This document shows, one piece after another, positions 17,130 through 25,117 of a DNA stretch of 45,376 nt. Each line of letters starts with the position of its first letter. Positions within the stretch are counted from its first letter, which is position 1. The stretch is from Pseudomonadota bacterium (GTDB lineage Bacteria; Pseudomonadota; Alphaproteobacteria; Sphingomonadales; Sphingomonadaceae). The notes beneath the pieces were generated by a model. That model was not told where the DNA came from and made no database searches. It was given only the letters and a program-made list of their open reading frames with translations. The stretch lies in the NCBI GenBank assembly GCA_023436615.1, contig JAEZIO010000035.1:1-45376 (forward strand), written 5' to 3'. The translations under genes and the position numbers were made by a program.

Positions 17130-17684
17130 ATGCCCATTCTCTCCGATCGCTGGATTCGCGAGCAGGCCCAGCAGCACGGCATGATCGAGCCGTTCGTCGA
17201 GGCGCAGCGCCGCGAAGGCTGCATCAGCTACGGCCTCTCCTCCTACGGCTATGACGCGCGCGTCTCGCGCCACTTCAAGATCTTCACGAATGTGGACAAC
17301 GCCATCGTCGATCCCAAGGATTTCGCGCAGAACAGCTTCGTGGACCGCGAAACCGACGTGTGCATCATCCCGCCCAACAGCTTCGCGCTCGCCCACACGG
17401 TCGAATATTTCCGGGTGCCGCGCGACGTGATGGTGATCTGCCTCGGCAAGTCCACCTATGCGCGGTGCGGGATCATCGTGAACGTGACGCCCCTCGAGCC
17501 CGGCTGGGAGGGCCATGTGACGCTGGAGTTTTCGAACACGACTCCGCTGCCCGCGAAGGTTTATGCGAACGAGGGCGCGTGCCAGTTCCTGTTCCTTCAG
17601 GGCAACGAGCCGTGCGAGGTGAGCTACGCGGACCGCGCCGGCAAATATATGGGACAGCAGGGCGTTACCTTGCCGAAACTGTGA
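17130..17684 (+). CDS. dcd: dCTP deaminase
   Basis: Deaminates dCTP to dUTP, feeding dTMP synthesis. It has 184 residues, the normal length for the monofunctional enzyme, and is a homotrimer in the family. Conserved segments are ISYGLSSYGYDARVSRHFKI, GKSTYARCGIIVNVTPLEPG and the catalytic Glu in HVTLEFSNTTPLPAK. The stop TGA overlaps the GTG start of kynU (GTGA), so the two genes are probably translationally coupled although they belong to unrelated pathways. Confidence 0.96.
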   Translation: MPILSDRWIREQAQQHGMIEPFVEAQRREGCISYGLSSYGYDARVSRHFKIFTNVDNAIVDPKDFAQNSFVDRETDVCIIPPNSFALAHTVEYFRVPRDVMVICLGKSTYARCGIIVNVTPLEPGWEGHVTLEFSNTTPLPAKVYANEGACQFLFLQGNEPCEVSYADRAGKYMGQQGVTLPKL

Positions 17685-18904
17685 CGGTCGACGAAGCTCG
17701 CAAACTCGACGAATCCGACCCGCTCGCCTTCGGCCGCGAGCGCTTCCGGCTCCCGGACGAGACTATCTACCTCGACGGCAATTCCCTCGGTGCGCTGCCG
17801 GTCGCCACGAAGCCGCGCGTCGAGGACGTCATCTCCAGCCAGTGGGGCGACGACCTCATCACCAGCTGGACGAAGCACGGCTGGATCGATGCACCCATGC
17901 GTGTCGCGGCCAAGCTCGCCCCCATCGTCGGCGCCGGGGCGAACGAGCTTCTGATCGCGGATTCGACCTCAGTCTGCCTGTTCAAGCTCCTCGCCGCCGC
18001 TGTCGCGGCGCGTCCCGGCCGTTCGGTCATCCTGACGCAGCAGGGCAACTTCCCGACCGATACCTATGTCGCTCAGGGCCTCGCCGACATGCTCGGGCTG
18101 GAGCTGCGATGCGTGCCTTCGCACTCGCTCGTCGACGCGATCGACGAACGGAGCGCGGTCGTCACCCTAACCCATGTCGATTACCGGAGCGGCGCGATCC
18201 AAAACATGCAGGGCGTCAACGACGCCGCCCGCGCTGCCGGCGCGCTGGTGGTGTGGGACCTGTCGCACAGCGCCGGCGCGATCGAGCTCGATTTGAACGG
18301 GAGCGGCTGCGCGCTCGCGGTCGGCTGCGGCTACAAATATCTTAACGGCGGCCCCGGCGCGCCCGCCTTCCTCTACATCGCGGAGGAAGTGCAGGATCAG
18401 CTTCAGCCGCCCCTGCAGGGATGGATGGGTCACGCCGAGCCCTTCGCGTTCGAAGAGAGCTATCGCCCCGCCGGCGGTATCGGCCGGTTCCTCACCGGGA
18501 CCCCGTCGATCCTTGGCCTGGCTGCGCTCGAATCCGGCCTCGATACGTTCGAGGGCGTCGCAATGGGCGATCTCGCAGCCAAGTCGCGCAGGCTCGCTGC
18601 TTTGTTCGTTTCGGAGGTCGAGCGGCGTTGCGGCGAGCATCTGCGTCTGTTCGGCCCCCGCGACCCGAAGCAGCGCGGCAGCCACGTCTGCTTCGCGCAC
18701 CCGGACGGTTATGCGGTGATGCAGGCCCTGATCGCGCGCGGAGTCGTCGGCGACTTCCGAGCTCCCGACCTCATGCGCTTCGGCTTCGCGCCACTCTACA
18801 ACCGCTTTGAGGAGATATGGCGGGCGGCGGATATCCTCGCCGACATCCTCGACGGAGCCGAATGGGACCAGCCGCGCTTCAAGCGGCGCGCCAGGGTCAC
18901 CTGA
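17681..18904 (+). CDS. kynU: Kynureninase
   Basis: PLP enzyme that cleaves kynurenine to anthranilate and alanine in tryptophan degradation or NAD synthesis from tryptophan. It has 407 residues. The PLP Lys is Lys219 in GCGYKYLNGGPGAPAF, and the cofactor-binding Asp lies in VVWDLSHSAGAIELDL. The N-terminal substrate loop YLDGNSLGALP is present. The GTG start at 17681 overlaps the dcd stop; the open frame upstream of it is dcd in another frame. No other kyn genes are nearby. Its stop abuts the convergent FMN-reductase stop, together TGATCA. Confidence 0.94.
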   Translation: MTVDEARKLDESDPLAFGRERFRLPDETIYLDGNSLGALPVATKPRVEDVISSQWGDDLITSWTKHGWIDAPMRVAAKLAPIVGAGANELLIADSTSVCLFKLLAAAVAARPGRSVILTQQGNFPTDTYVAQGLADMLGLELRCVPSHSLVDAIDERSAVVTLTHVDYRSGAIQNMQGVNDAARAAGALVVWDLSHSAGAIELDLNGSGCALAVGCGYKYLNGGPGAPAFLYIAEEVQDQLQPPLQGWMGHAEPFAFEESYRPAGGIGRFLTGTPSILGLAALESGLDTFEGVAMGDLAAKSRRLAALFVSEVERRCGEHLRLFGPRDPKQRGSHVCFAHPDGYAVMQALIARGVVGDFRAPDLMRFGFAPLYNRFEEIWRAADILADILDGAEWDQPRFKRRARVT

Positions 18905-19531
18905 TCACGCGTTCTCGGGCTGGCGCTGCCTGGCTTCGGAATGGGCGGCGTCTTCGGCCAGCAGCTGCCGCGAACGCTGGATCATGTCGATCCAGTCGGA
19001 AAAGGCATGCGCGACCTTCGTCACCACGTCCTTCAGTCCGCCGTCCTTGAGGCAGCCGTCTGAGTCGAAGCTGTCCTCGCTGACTCCTCCGAGATAGGCC
19101 TCGGGCTGGAGCATCATCGGCATGTTCAGGAACACACACGACTGGCGCAGGTGATGGTTGGCGCCGAAGCCGCCAATCGCTCCGGGCGAGGCGGTGATGA
19201 TCGCGGCCGGCTTCTTGTCGAAGACGCTCTGCCCATAGGGCCGCGAGCCAATGTCGATCGCGTTCTTGAGGACTCCGGGCACGCTACGATTATATTCGGG
19301 CGTGACGAACAGAACCCCGTCCGCCTCGCGGACCTGATCGCGGAAACGCGTATATTGTTCGGGCGTGTTCGCGGGGTCGTCATACTCCTGGTTGTAGAGC
19401 GGCAGGTCGCCGATCTCGATCATCGAACAGTCGAGATCGTCATCCTGAAGCGCGCAGATCGACCGCGCGACCTTGCGGTTGATGCTGTCCTTGCGAAGGC
19501 TGCCGACGAGGATCGCGATCTTGTAGGCCAT
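18905..19531 (-). CDS. NADPH-dependent FMN reductase family protein
   Basis: A 208-residue flavodoxin-like protein of the NADPH-dependent FMN/azo/chromate reductase family (SsuE/ArsH/ChrR relatives). The N-terminal FMN loop VGSLRKDSINRKVARSI (from residue 10), the TPEYNRSVPGVLKNAID motif and ITASPGAIGGFGANHHLR are diagnostic. Length is a little above the usual 180-190 because of a C-terminal tail. The ATG at 19531 has AAGGAG upstream; an in-frame start seven codons earlier was rejected. Likely substrates are quinones or FMN. Confidence 0.92.
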   Translation of the reverse strand: MAYKIAILVGSLRKDSINRKVARSICALQDDDLDCSMIEIGDLPLYNQEYDDPANTPEQYTRFRDQVREADGVLFVTPEYNRSVPGVLKNAIDIGSRPYGQSVFDKKPAAIITASPGAIGGFGANHHLRQSCVFLNMPMMLQPEAYLGGVSEDSFDSDGCLKDGGLKDVVTKVAHAFSDWIDMIQRSRQLLAEDAAHSEARQRQPENA

Positions 19532-19587
19532 TGTGGCTTCTCCTTTGCGCACCCTTGAATGAACGCGGGCGGCATTGGTTGCGACGG

Positions 19588-19896
19588 CTAATGTCTCAGC
19601 ACCGGAATGAGGAGCGCGAGCAGCATCGCCAGGATCACGAACAGCAACGCAAACTTCACGCGGCGGTAGCGGCCGGTGAGATCGACATCGTAAGCCACGA
19701 CATCGAGCCAGTAGCGGCCGTTCTTCCCCTCGCGAATGATGCCGCGCTCTCGCATGCGCTCGAATTGCCGCCTTTGCAGGCGGGTGCGCGGCTCGAAGCT
19801 GATGGCCCGGTCCGGCCGGACGGCGTCGTTGCTGAAGAATTCGTGCTGGATTGCCCGGCGCGCCCTGGCGACGGCAGCGGCTGCAGCAGTCGCCAT
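19588..19896 (-). CDS. Small protein with a C-terminal membrane anchor, unknown function
   Basis: A 102-residue protein with an Ala-rich N-terminus, a basic middle (RTRLQRRQFERMRERGIIRE) that could be a small winged-helix-like unit followed by GKNGRYWLDVVAYDVD, and one C-terminal membrane segment (FALLFVILAMLLALLIPVL). It looks like a tail-anchored protein with its bulk in the cytoplasm. It starts 24 bases after the rnr stop with a GAGGA ribosome site, so it is probably co-transcribed with rnr. No named family recognised. Confidence 0.75.
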   Translation of the reverse strand: MATAAAAAVARARRAIQHEFFSNDAVRPDRAISFEPRTRLQRRQFERMRERGIIREGKNGRYWLDVVAYDVDLTGRYRRVKFALLFVILAMLLALLIPVLRH

Positions 19897-19919
19897 TCCT
19901 CGACTCCCTCGAGGCCCGT

Positions 19920-22202
19920 TTAGCGCCTTCTGTTACTATGGCGAATATTGCCCGGACGGCCGCGACGGTTTTGCGGGCGGCGGACGCGGTCGCGGCGCGG
20001 CTGGCGATCTTCCAGCTCCGCGGCGCCGTCCGGGAGCTCGAAGCGCAGGCCCCCGGTCACCGGATTGGACTCGACTATGCGGAGCTTCAATTTCTGGCCA
20101 AGCCGGTAGGTCGTCCCTGTCTCTTCGCCGACCAGCTGCTGGGACTTTTCCTCATAGCGATAATATTCGTCGCCGATCGTCGACACGGGTACGATCCCGT
20201 CGCCGCCGAAGTCAACGACCGTCGCGAAGAAGCCGAACGGCTGCACGCCGCTAATCCGGCACGTCACCAGCTGGCCGACCTGGTCGGCGAGATAGGCCGC
20301 GACATAACGGTCGATCGTTTCGCGCTCGGCTTCCATCGCGCGCCGCTCGAGCCGCGAGATGTGCTCGCCGACCTCGTCGAACTTTTCGGCATCTTCGGGC
20401 GGCAGCCCGCCCTCGCCCAGTCTGTAGGCGCTGACCAGGGCGCGGTGGACGAGGAGGTCCGCGTAGCGCCGGATAGGCGACGTGAAATGCGCATAGGTGG
20501 CAAGCGCGAGCCCGAAATGGCCGAGCCGCTCGGGACCGTAGCGCGCCTGCATCTGCGTGCGCAGGAGCTGTTCCATGATCTCGGGCCGGAACTCCGCGTC
20601 CCCCACCCGGCCGAGGATCCGGTTGAATGTCGCCGGCTTGATCACCTGTCCGAGCGTGAACTCGATATCAAAGGTGTCGAGATAGTCCTTTAACGCGTCG
20701 AGCTTCACCCGGCTCGGCGGCTCGTGGACGCGGTACATGACCGGCGCTTTCTTCGCTTCGAGCGCACGCGCGGCGGCGACGTTCGCGGCGATCATATAAT
20801 CCTCGACAAGCCGATGGGCGTCGAGCCGCTCGCGCGGACTGACCGACGTAATGCGCCCCTTCTCGTCGAGCACCACCTGGCGTTCGGGAAGCTCGAGCTC
20901 GAGCGGCTCGCGCTTCTCGCGCGCGTTGAGGAGCGCGCGCCAACATCCCCACAAAGGCTTGAGGGCCTTCTCGACAATCTCGGTCGGGACCGGACCTTCG
21001 ATCTCGGGCATCGAGCAGGTCGGCGATGAGACCTCGACGCGAGTTTCGTTGGCCGCGTCGATCGCCGCCTGTGCATCCTCATAGGCAATGTTTGCTGCTA
21101 CACAAATCTTGGCGCGGGTGAAACGCCAGTTCCTGAGGGCGCCGTCCTTCGCGATTTTCAGGTGACACGCCATGGCGGCTCGCGCCTTGCCCTGCTTGAG
21201 CGAGCAGATGTCGGCGGACAGCTCCTCGGGGAGCATCGGCACGACCCGGTCGGGGAAATAGACGCTGTTGCCGCGCGCCCGAGCGCCCTTGTCGAGCGCG
21301 CTCCCCGGACGGACGTAGAAGCTGACGTCGGCGATGGCGACGATCGCCTTCCAGCCGCCCTTGTTATCCGAATCGTCGTCGGGCGCGGCCCAGATCGCAT
21401 CGTCGTGGTCGCGCGCATCGGCGGGGTCGATGGCGACGATCGGCAAATGCGTCAGGTCTTCGCGCTCGCCCAGCGGCTGCTTAGCCACGCGATGCGCCTC
21501 GTCGATCGCCGCCTCGCTGAACTCATTCGGAAGCTCGTATTTGTGGATCGCAATCAGGCTGAAGCTCTTCGGCGCAAACGGGTCGCCGAGGACGGCATCG
21601 ACCCTTGCGGTCACGCGCGGGCCGCGGCCCGACACTTCGCACAGCACGAGGTCGCCCGCTCCGCCATCCTTGACGTCGCTGACGGGAAGCTCGCGCCGCT
21701 CCTTCTTCTCGACCGGAGTCAGCCAGAAGCGCGTGCCTTCCTTGCGAAGCACGCCGAGCACCAGCTCCGCCTTGCGCGCAAGCTTCTTGAGCGGGTGGGC
21801 GACATAGCCGCTTCCGCGCTCCTCGGTACGCGCGAGGATGCGGTCGCCAATGCCGAGCGCGCCGCGCCGCTCGCGTTCGATCACACGGAGCTTGGGCGGC
21901 GGCGTGTCCGCTTCCCAATGCTCGGGCCTGGCCCAGATCGCGCCGCTGTCGTCGGCCTCGACGACGTGAAGCACAGTCACCTTGGGAACGCCGCCCATCT
22001 TGTTGAACGCCCGGCCTCGCGAAGCCTCGATCAGGCCTTCGTCGGCCATGTCGTTGAGCAGTTTCTTCAGCGCGATCTTGTCGTTGCCCTTGAGGCCGAA
22101 CGCGCGCGCGATCTCGCGCTTGCCCGCCGGCTGGTCGGAGGTCGAGACGAAGTCGAGGATCTGCTTTCGCGACGGCAGTCCGGGAGAAGGTTTCTTGGCC
22201 AT
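19920..22202 (-). CDS. rnr: Ribonuclease R
   Basis: A 760-residue 3'-5' exoribonuclease of the RNB family that degrades structured RNA and helps trans-translation quality control. An N-terminal winged-helix-like segment (SDQPAGKREIARAFGLKGND) is followed by cold-shock domains, the RNB catalytic Asp cluster AIDPADARDHDDAIWA, the HFTSPIRRYADLLVHRAL motif and an S1 domain (CRISGVQPFGFFATVVDFGG). The end is a basic Arg-rich tail (RRDRVRRPQNRRGRPG), as in many RNase R proteins. A REP-like element lies just upstream of its start. Confidence 0.95.
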   Translation of the reverse strand: MAKKPSPGLPSRKQILDFVSTSDQPAGKREIARAFGLKGNDKIALKKLLNDMADEGLIEASRGRAFNKMGGVPKVTVLHVVEADDSGAIWARPEHWEADTPPPKLRVIERERRGALGIGDRILARTEERGSGYVAHPLKKLARKAELVLGVLRKEGTRFWLTPVEKKERRELPVSDVKDGGAGDLVLCEVSGRGPRVTARVDAVLGDPFAPKSFSLIAIHKYELPNEFSEAAIDEAHRVAKQPLGEREDLTHLPIVAIDPADARDHDDAIWAAPDDDSDNKGGWKAIVAIADVSFYVRPGSALDKGARARGNSVYFPDRVVPMLPEELSADICSLKQGKARAAMACHLKIAKDGALRNWRFTRAKICVAANIAYEDAQAAIDAANETRVEVSSPTCSMPEIEGPVPTEIVEKALKPLWGCWRALLNAREKREPLELELPERQVVLDEKGRITSVSPRERLDAHRLVEDYMIAANVAAARALEAKKAPVMYRVHEPPSRVKLDALKDYLDTFDIEFTLGQVIKPATFNRILGRVGDAEFRPEIMEQLLRTQMQARYGPERLGHFGLALATYAHFTSPIRRYADLLVHRALVSAYRLGEGGLPPEDAEKFDEVGEHISRLERRAMEAERETIDRYVAAYLADQVGQLVTCRISGVQPFGFFATVVDFGGDGIVPVSTIGDEYYRYEEKSQQLVGEETGTTYRLGQKLKLRIVESNPVTGGLRFELPDGAAELEDRQPRRDRVRRPQNRRGRPGNIRHSNRRR

Positions 22203-22207
22203 TCAAA

Positions 22208-22291
22208 CCGTCATTGCGAGGAGCACGGCGACGAAGCAATCCAGTTGCGACCATGTTCCACTGGATTGCTTCGCTCCGCTCGCAATGACGG
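22208..22291. repeat. REP-like inverted repeat, copy 1
   Basis: An 84-base element with perfect terminal inverted repeats CCGTCATTGCGAG (22208-22220) and CTCGCAATGACGG (22279-22291), and inner arms CGAAGCAATCCAG (22232-22244) and CTGGATTGCTTCG (22261-22273). It can fold into a long hairpin. A second copy is at 23507-23601. It lies between the rnr start and the end of the YbiI-like gene. Sequences of this type are widely dispersed intergenic repeats in proteobacteria. Confidence 0.9.
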
Positions 22292-22296
22292 CCTGT

Positions 22297-22560
22297 TCAC
22301 CGAAGCTGACTATCCTTGCTCCCGCGCCGGTTGATCGTCGAATGCACCACCGCTTTGTCGCGCTCGGCCTGGCAGGCGACGCAGGTACGAACGCCCGGAA
22401 GCGCCTCGCGCCGCTTGCTCGGGATCGGCTCGCCGCAATCGTCGCATTCCTCGGCGCTGTCGCCCTTGGGCGTCAGTGCACGGGCGCGAAGGACCGCATC
22501 CTTCACGGTGTCGTCGATCTGGTCCTGAACCGCTCCGTCGCGAGTCCATCCGCCGGCCAT
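22297..22560 (-). CDS. DksA/TraR-family C4 zinc-finger protein (YbiI-like)
   Basis: An 87-residue protein with the C4 zinc finger of the DksA/TraR family: Cys39, Cys42, Cys60 and Cys63 in ECDDCGEPIPSKRREALPGV and TCVACQ. The start MAGGWTRDGAVQDQIDDTVK and the end NRRGSKDSQLR closely resemble E. coli YbiI. It is shorter than true DksA and lacks the long coiled coil, so binding in the RNA polymerase secondary channel is uncertain. The ATG at 22560 was chosen by this similarity. It lies 20 bases after the EamA-type transporter gene, on the same strand. Confidence 0.9.
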   Translation of the reverse strand: MAGGWTRDGAVQDQIDDTVKDAVLRARALTPKGDSAEECDDCGEPIPSKRREALPGVRTCVACQAERDKAVVHSTINRRGSKDSQLR

Positions 22561-22580
22561 CACCTGCTCCTTCAAAGCCT

Positions 22581-23513
22581 CTAGGTGGGCGTTGCGGCCT
22601 CCGCCGACAATGCCGCCCGCCGATGCTGCCGGTGCTCGCGCCAGACGATCACCAGCCCGCTGGCGATAATGATCGGAGCGCCGGCCCAGATCCACGGCGT
22701 CGGCATTTCGGCGAACAGCCACGAGCCGAGCAAGGTCGCCCACAGCAGGCTGGTATAGTCCATCGGCATGACCAGGGCGACGGGCGCGAGCCGAAGCGCG
22801 CCGGTGAGCGTCAGCTGCGCGAGACCGCCGACGAGCGCCAGACACGCGAGCATCGCCCAGGTGGCGCCGTCGTGCGGGCCCGCGAACCACAGCATCAGAA
22901 GTCCGAGCGGAACCAGCGAGCTGACCGCGAACCAGAAGACGGTCGTGGTCGCACGTTCCGTCGCTCCCAGGCGGCGGATCACGATCGTGACCGACGCCGT
23001 CAGCAAGGCGGCCGCGATCGCCACCGATGCGCCAAGCAGCGGGACTTCGCCGCTCCCGGGCTGCACGATCAGCAGCACGCCGGCGAAGCCCGCCGCAACC
23101 GCGCCCCAGCGCCATCTGCCGGTCGGCTCGCCGAGCACGAGCGCAGCGAGGACGACCGAGAAGATCGGCACCGAGAAGCCGATCGTCGTCGCCTCGGCCA
23201 GCGGCAACAGGATGAAAGCGACGAAATTGAGCGCCATGGCGACGAGACCGAGCGCCATCCGGGCGACATGCGCCCACACGCGCTGCGTCCGCAGCGATCC
23301 GAAACCGGGACCAGCGGCCACCAGCCCCACTGCGCACAAAGCCGAGCCGCACTGGCGATAAAACAGGCTTTCGACCACGTTCACGCCGCGCGTGCTCGCG
23401 AGCTTCACAAGCGCGAACATGATCGCGAGAAGCAGGGCGGTCAGAAGCCTCAGCGCGATCCCCGCGAGCGGCCTTTGCTCTGCGGGCCGGTCGGTGTCCC
23501 TCGCTTCCGTCAT
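22581..23513 (-). CDS. EamA/DMT superfamily transporter
   Basis: A 310-residue inner-membrane protein with about ten hydrophobic segments in two EamA repeats (for example ARMALGLVAMALNFVAFILL and YTSLLWATLLGSWLFAEMPT), typical of drug/metabolite transporters of the RhaT/YdcZ-like group. The substrate cannot be predicted. The only ATG near the start of the conserved region, at 23513, lies inside the REP-like element 23507-23601 and has no clear ribosome site, so the start is uncertain. Probably in one operon with the YbiI-like gene. Confidence 0.88.
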   Translation of the reverse strand: MTEARDTDRPAEQRPLAGIALRLLTALLLAIMFALVKLASTRGVNVVESLFYRQCGSALCAVGLVAAGPGFGSLRTQRVWAHVARMALGLVAMALNFVAFILLPLAEATTIGFSVPIFSVVLAALVLGEPTGRWRWGAVAAGFAGVLLIVQPGSGEVPLLGASVAIAAALLTASVTIVIRRLGATERATTTVFWFAVSSLVPLGLLMLWFAGPHDGATWAMLACLALVGGLAQLTLTGALRLAPVALVMPMDYTSLLWATLLGSWLFAEMPTPWIWAGAPIIIASGLVIVWREHRQHRRAALSAEAATPT

Positions 23514-23601
23514 TGCGAGGAGCGCACGCGACGAAGCAATCCAGCAGCGTCAACGTTTCCTGGATTGCTTCCCCTCGCTTGCGCGAGGGTCGCAATGACG
23601 G
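23507..23601. repeat. REP-like inverted repeat, copy 2
   Basis: A 95-base element of the same family and orientation as 22208-22291: CCGTCATTGCGAGG at the left, CGAAGCAATCCAG (23532-23544) with CTGGATTGCTTC (23560-23571) inside, and CGCAATGACGG at the right end. It carries an additional hairpin CCCTCGC-TTGC-GCGAGGG (23572-23589). Its right end touches the M28 peptidase stop codon and its left end supplies the apparent start codon of the EamA-type transporter. Confidence 0.9.
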
Positions 23602-25026
23602 TCACTTCTTTTCGCGCGGAGCCACGTAGGGCTTGAACGCGCCGCCGGGGACGGCCGAGGCGACCGGGCTTTCGAAGCCGTCCTTGCTCACCGACGAAAC
23701 GCCGAACACCCAGTCGTCGACGCGGATGTGGGGAATCACGAGCTTGCACGAACTACGCGACTCAAACAGACTGTTACCTGCTGCATCGCGCTTGGGAGCC
23801 CTCGGACCGCCGGTAAAGGCAACGCAATCCCTAGTTACGCGACTGTTTTCCCATTGGTTTGCGTCAGTGCGCCGCCAGCGAACCACATAATGATCGGCAT
23901 CCTGCGCATCCAGCCAAGTCACCGTCGTATCCGTGCTGACCGCGCCTTCGGCCTTCGGCTCGGGCGGCGGCGGTGCGCTGGCGATCGCCGCGAGCGCGGC
24001 GACGTTCAGCTTTGTCACCTTCTCCAGGTAAGCGAAGTCCATATGGTCGATGGTGTCGCCATAGACCTTGCCGTTCTCGGTCCTCAAATCCTGGTGCTGC
24101 CAGTCGTAATTCTCGACCGCGACGCTGAGCCGCGCGGCCGGATAGCCGGCCTCAAGGAACGGGATATGGTCGCCGCCTCGGCCGAACCGGTCGGTGCGCC
24201 AGATCTGCCGCACGTCGAGGCCGATGTTGAGCTTGTCGGCGAGGGCGTCGAGATATCGCGAGATGTTGCGCGACGGCGAATCGTTCTCGCCGCCGAGGCT
24301 GTGGACCTGGTCGGAAAGCTCCGCCTCGCCCTGCGAGCGCGGACCTTCGGACAGCACGCGCACATGCGTGTTGTCGCACAGGCCGTCCGACGAGCAGCTG
24401 TTGCCGATGATGTCGTTGTTGAGGACCGTGACGACGTTCCAGCCCTGCGCCTTAGCATAGTCCGCGAGGACCTTGCCGCCCAGCAGTCCCTGCTCCTCGC
24501 CGGACAGCGCCGCATAGACGATCGTCGCCGGGAACTTGCGCTTCGAGAGCACCCGCGCCGCCTCGATCACCGCGGCCGTCCCCGATCCGTCGTCGTTGGC
24601 GCCGGGCGCGTCGAAGGTGAAGTTCATCACGTCGGTGACGCGGCTGTCGATATGGCCCTGGATGATGACGACGTCGTTGGGCCGCTCGGTGCCGCGCTGG
24701 ATCGCGACCATGTCGCACACGCGCGTGGGACTGGGCACGCGCTTGCCCGTCACCGTGTCGCACGGACGCACCGTCGGCAGGCCGAAGGCCTTGAATTTCG
24801 TCTCGGTCCAGTTGAGCGCCGCGCCGATTCCGCGCTTCGGATCGGTCTGCGAAGAGAGCGTATGGCGGGTCCCGAAGCTCACGAGCTTGTCGACCGTCTT
24901 GCGCATCTCCGCGCCGCTCACCGGCGCGATGATCTGGCGGAGTTGGCCGTCCGGAGAGTGCGGAGCGGGCGCAGGCGCGGCTCCGATCAATGCAATGGAT
25001 GAAAGCAAAAGCGCAAAAACTTTCAT
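23602..25026 (-). CDS. Secreted M28-family zinc aminopeptidase with a C-terminal Fn3-like domain
   Basis: A 474-residue exported protein (signal MKVFALLLSSIALIGAAPAP). The di-zinc M28 site is complete: His125 and Asp127 in GHIDSR, Asp145/146 in PGANDDGSG, Glu177-Glu178 in LSGEEQGLLG, Asp205 in LNNDIIGN and His287 in GGDHIPF. From about residue 360 a fibronectin-III-like domain follows (TTVTWLDAQDADHYVVRWRR ... DDWVFGVSSVSKDGFESPV). Residues ~400-427 look like an insertion with two Cys and codon use unlike the rest. A GAGGGAGAGG ribosome site precedes the ATG. It is divergent from mmsA and likely cleaves amino acids from peptides in the periplasm. Confidence 0.92.
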   Translation of the reverse strand: MKVFALLLSSIALIGAAPAPAPHSPDGQLRQIIAPVSGAEMRKTVDKLVSFGTRHTLSSQTDPKRGIGAALNWTETKFKAFGLPTVRPCDTVTGKRVPSPTRVCDMVAIQRGTERPNDVVIIQGHIDSRVTDVMNFTFDAPGANDDGSGTAAVIEAARVLSKRKFPATIVYAALSGEEQGLLGGKVLADYAKAQGWNVVTVLNNDIIGNSCSSDGLCDNTHVRVLSEGPRSQGEAELSDQVHSLGGENDSPSRNISRYLDALADKLNIGLDVRQIWRTDRFGRGGDHIPFLEAGYPAARLSVAVENYDWQHQDLRTENGKVYGDTIDHMDFAYLEKVTKLNVAALAAIASAPPPPEPKAEGAVSTDTTVTWLDAQDADHYVVRWRRTDANQWENSRVTRDCVAFTGGPRAPKRDAAGNSLFESRSSCKLVIPHIRVDDWVFGVSSVSKDGFESPVASAVPGGAFKPYVAPREKK

Positions 25027-25117
25027 GGGCCTCTCCCTCGCCCCGCAACTGGCATTTGAGAGCGCCCGGGTCTAGGGGAGCCGCGCCCCCACAGGACTCG
25101 AAAATCAGGACGAAACC

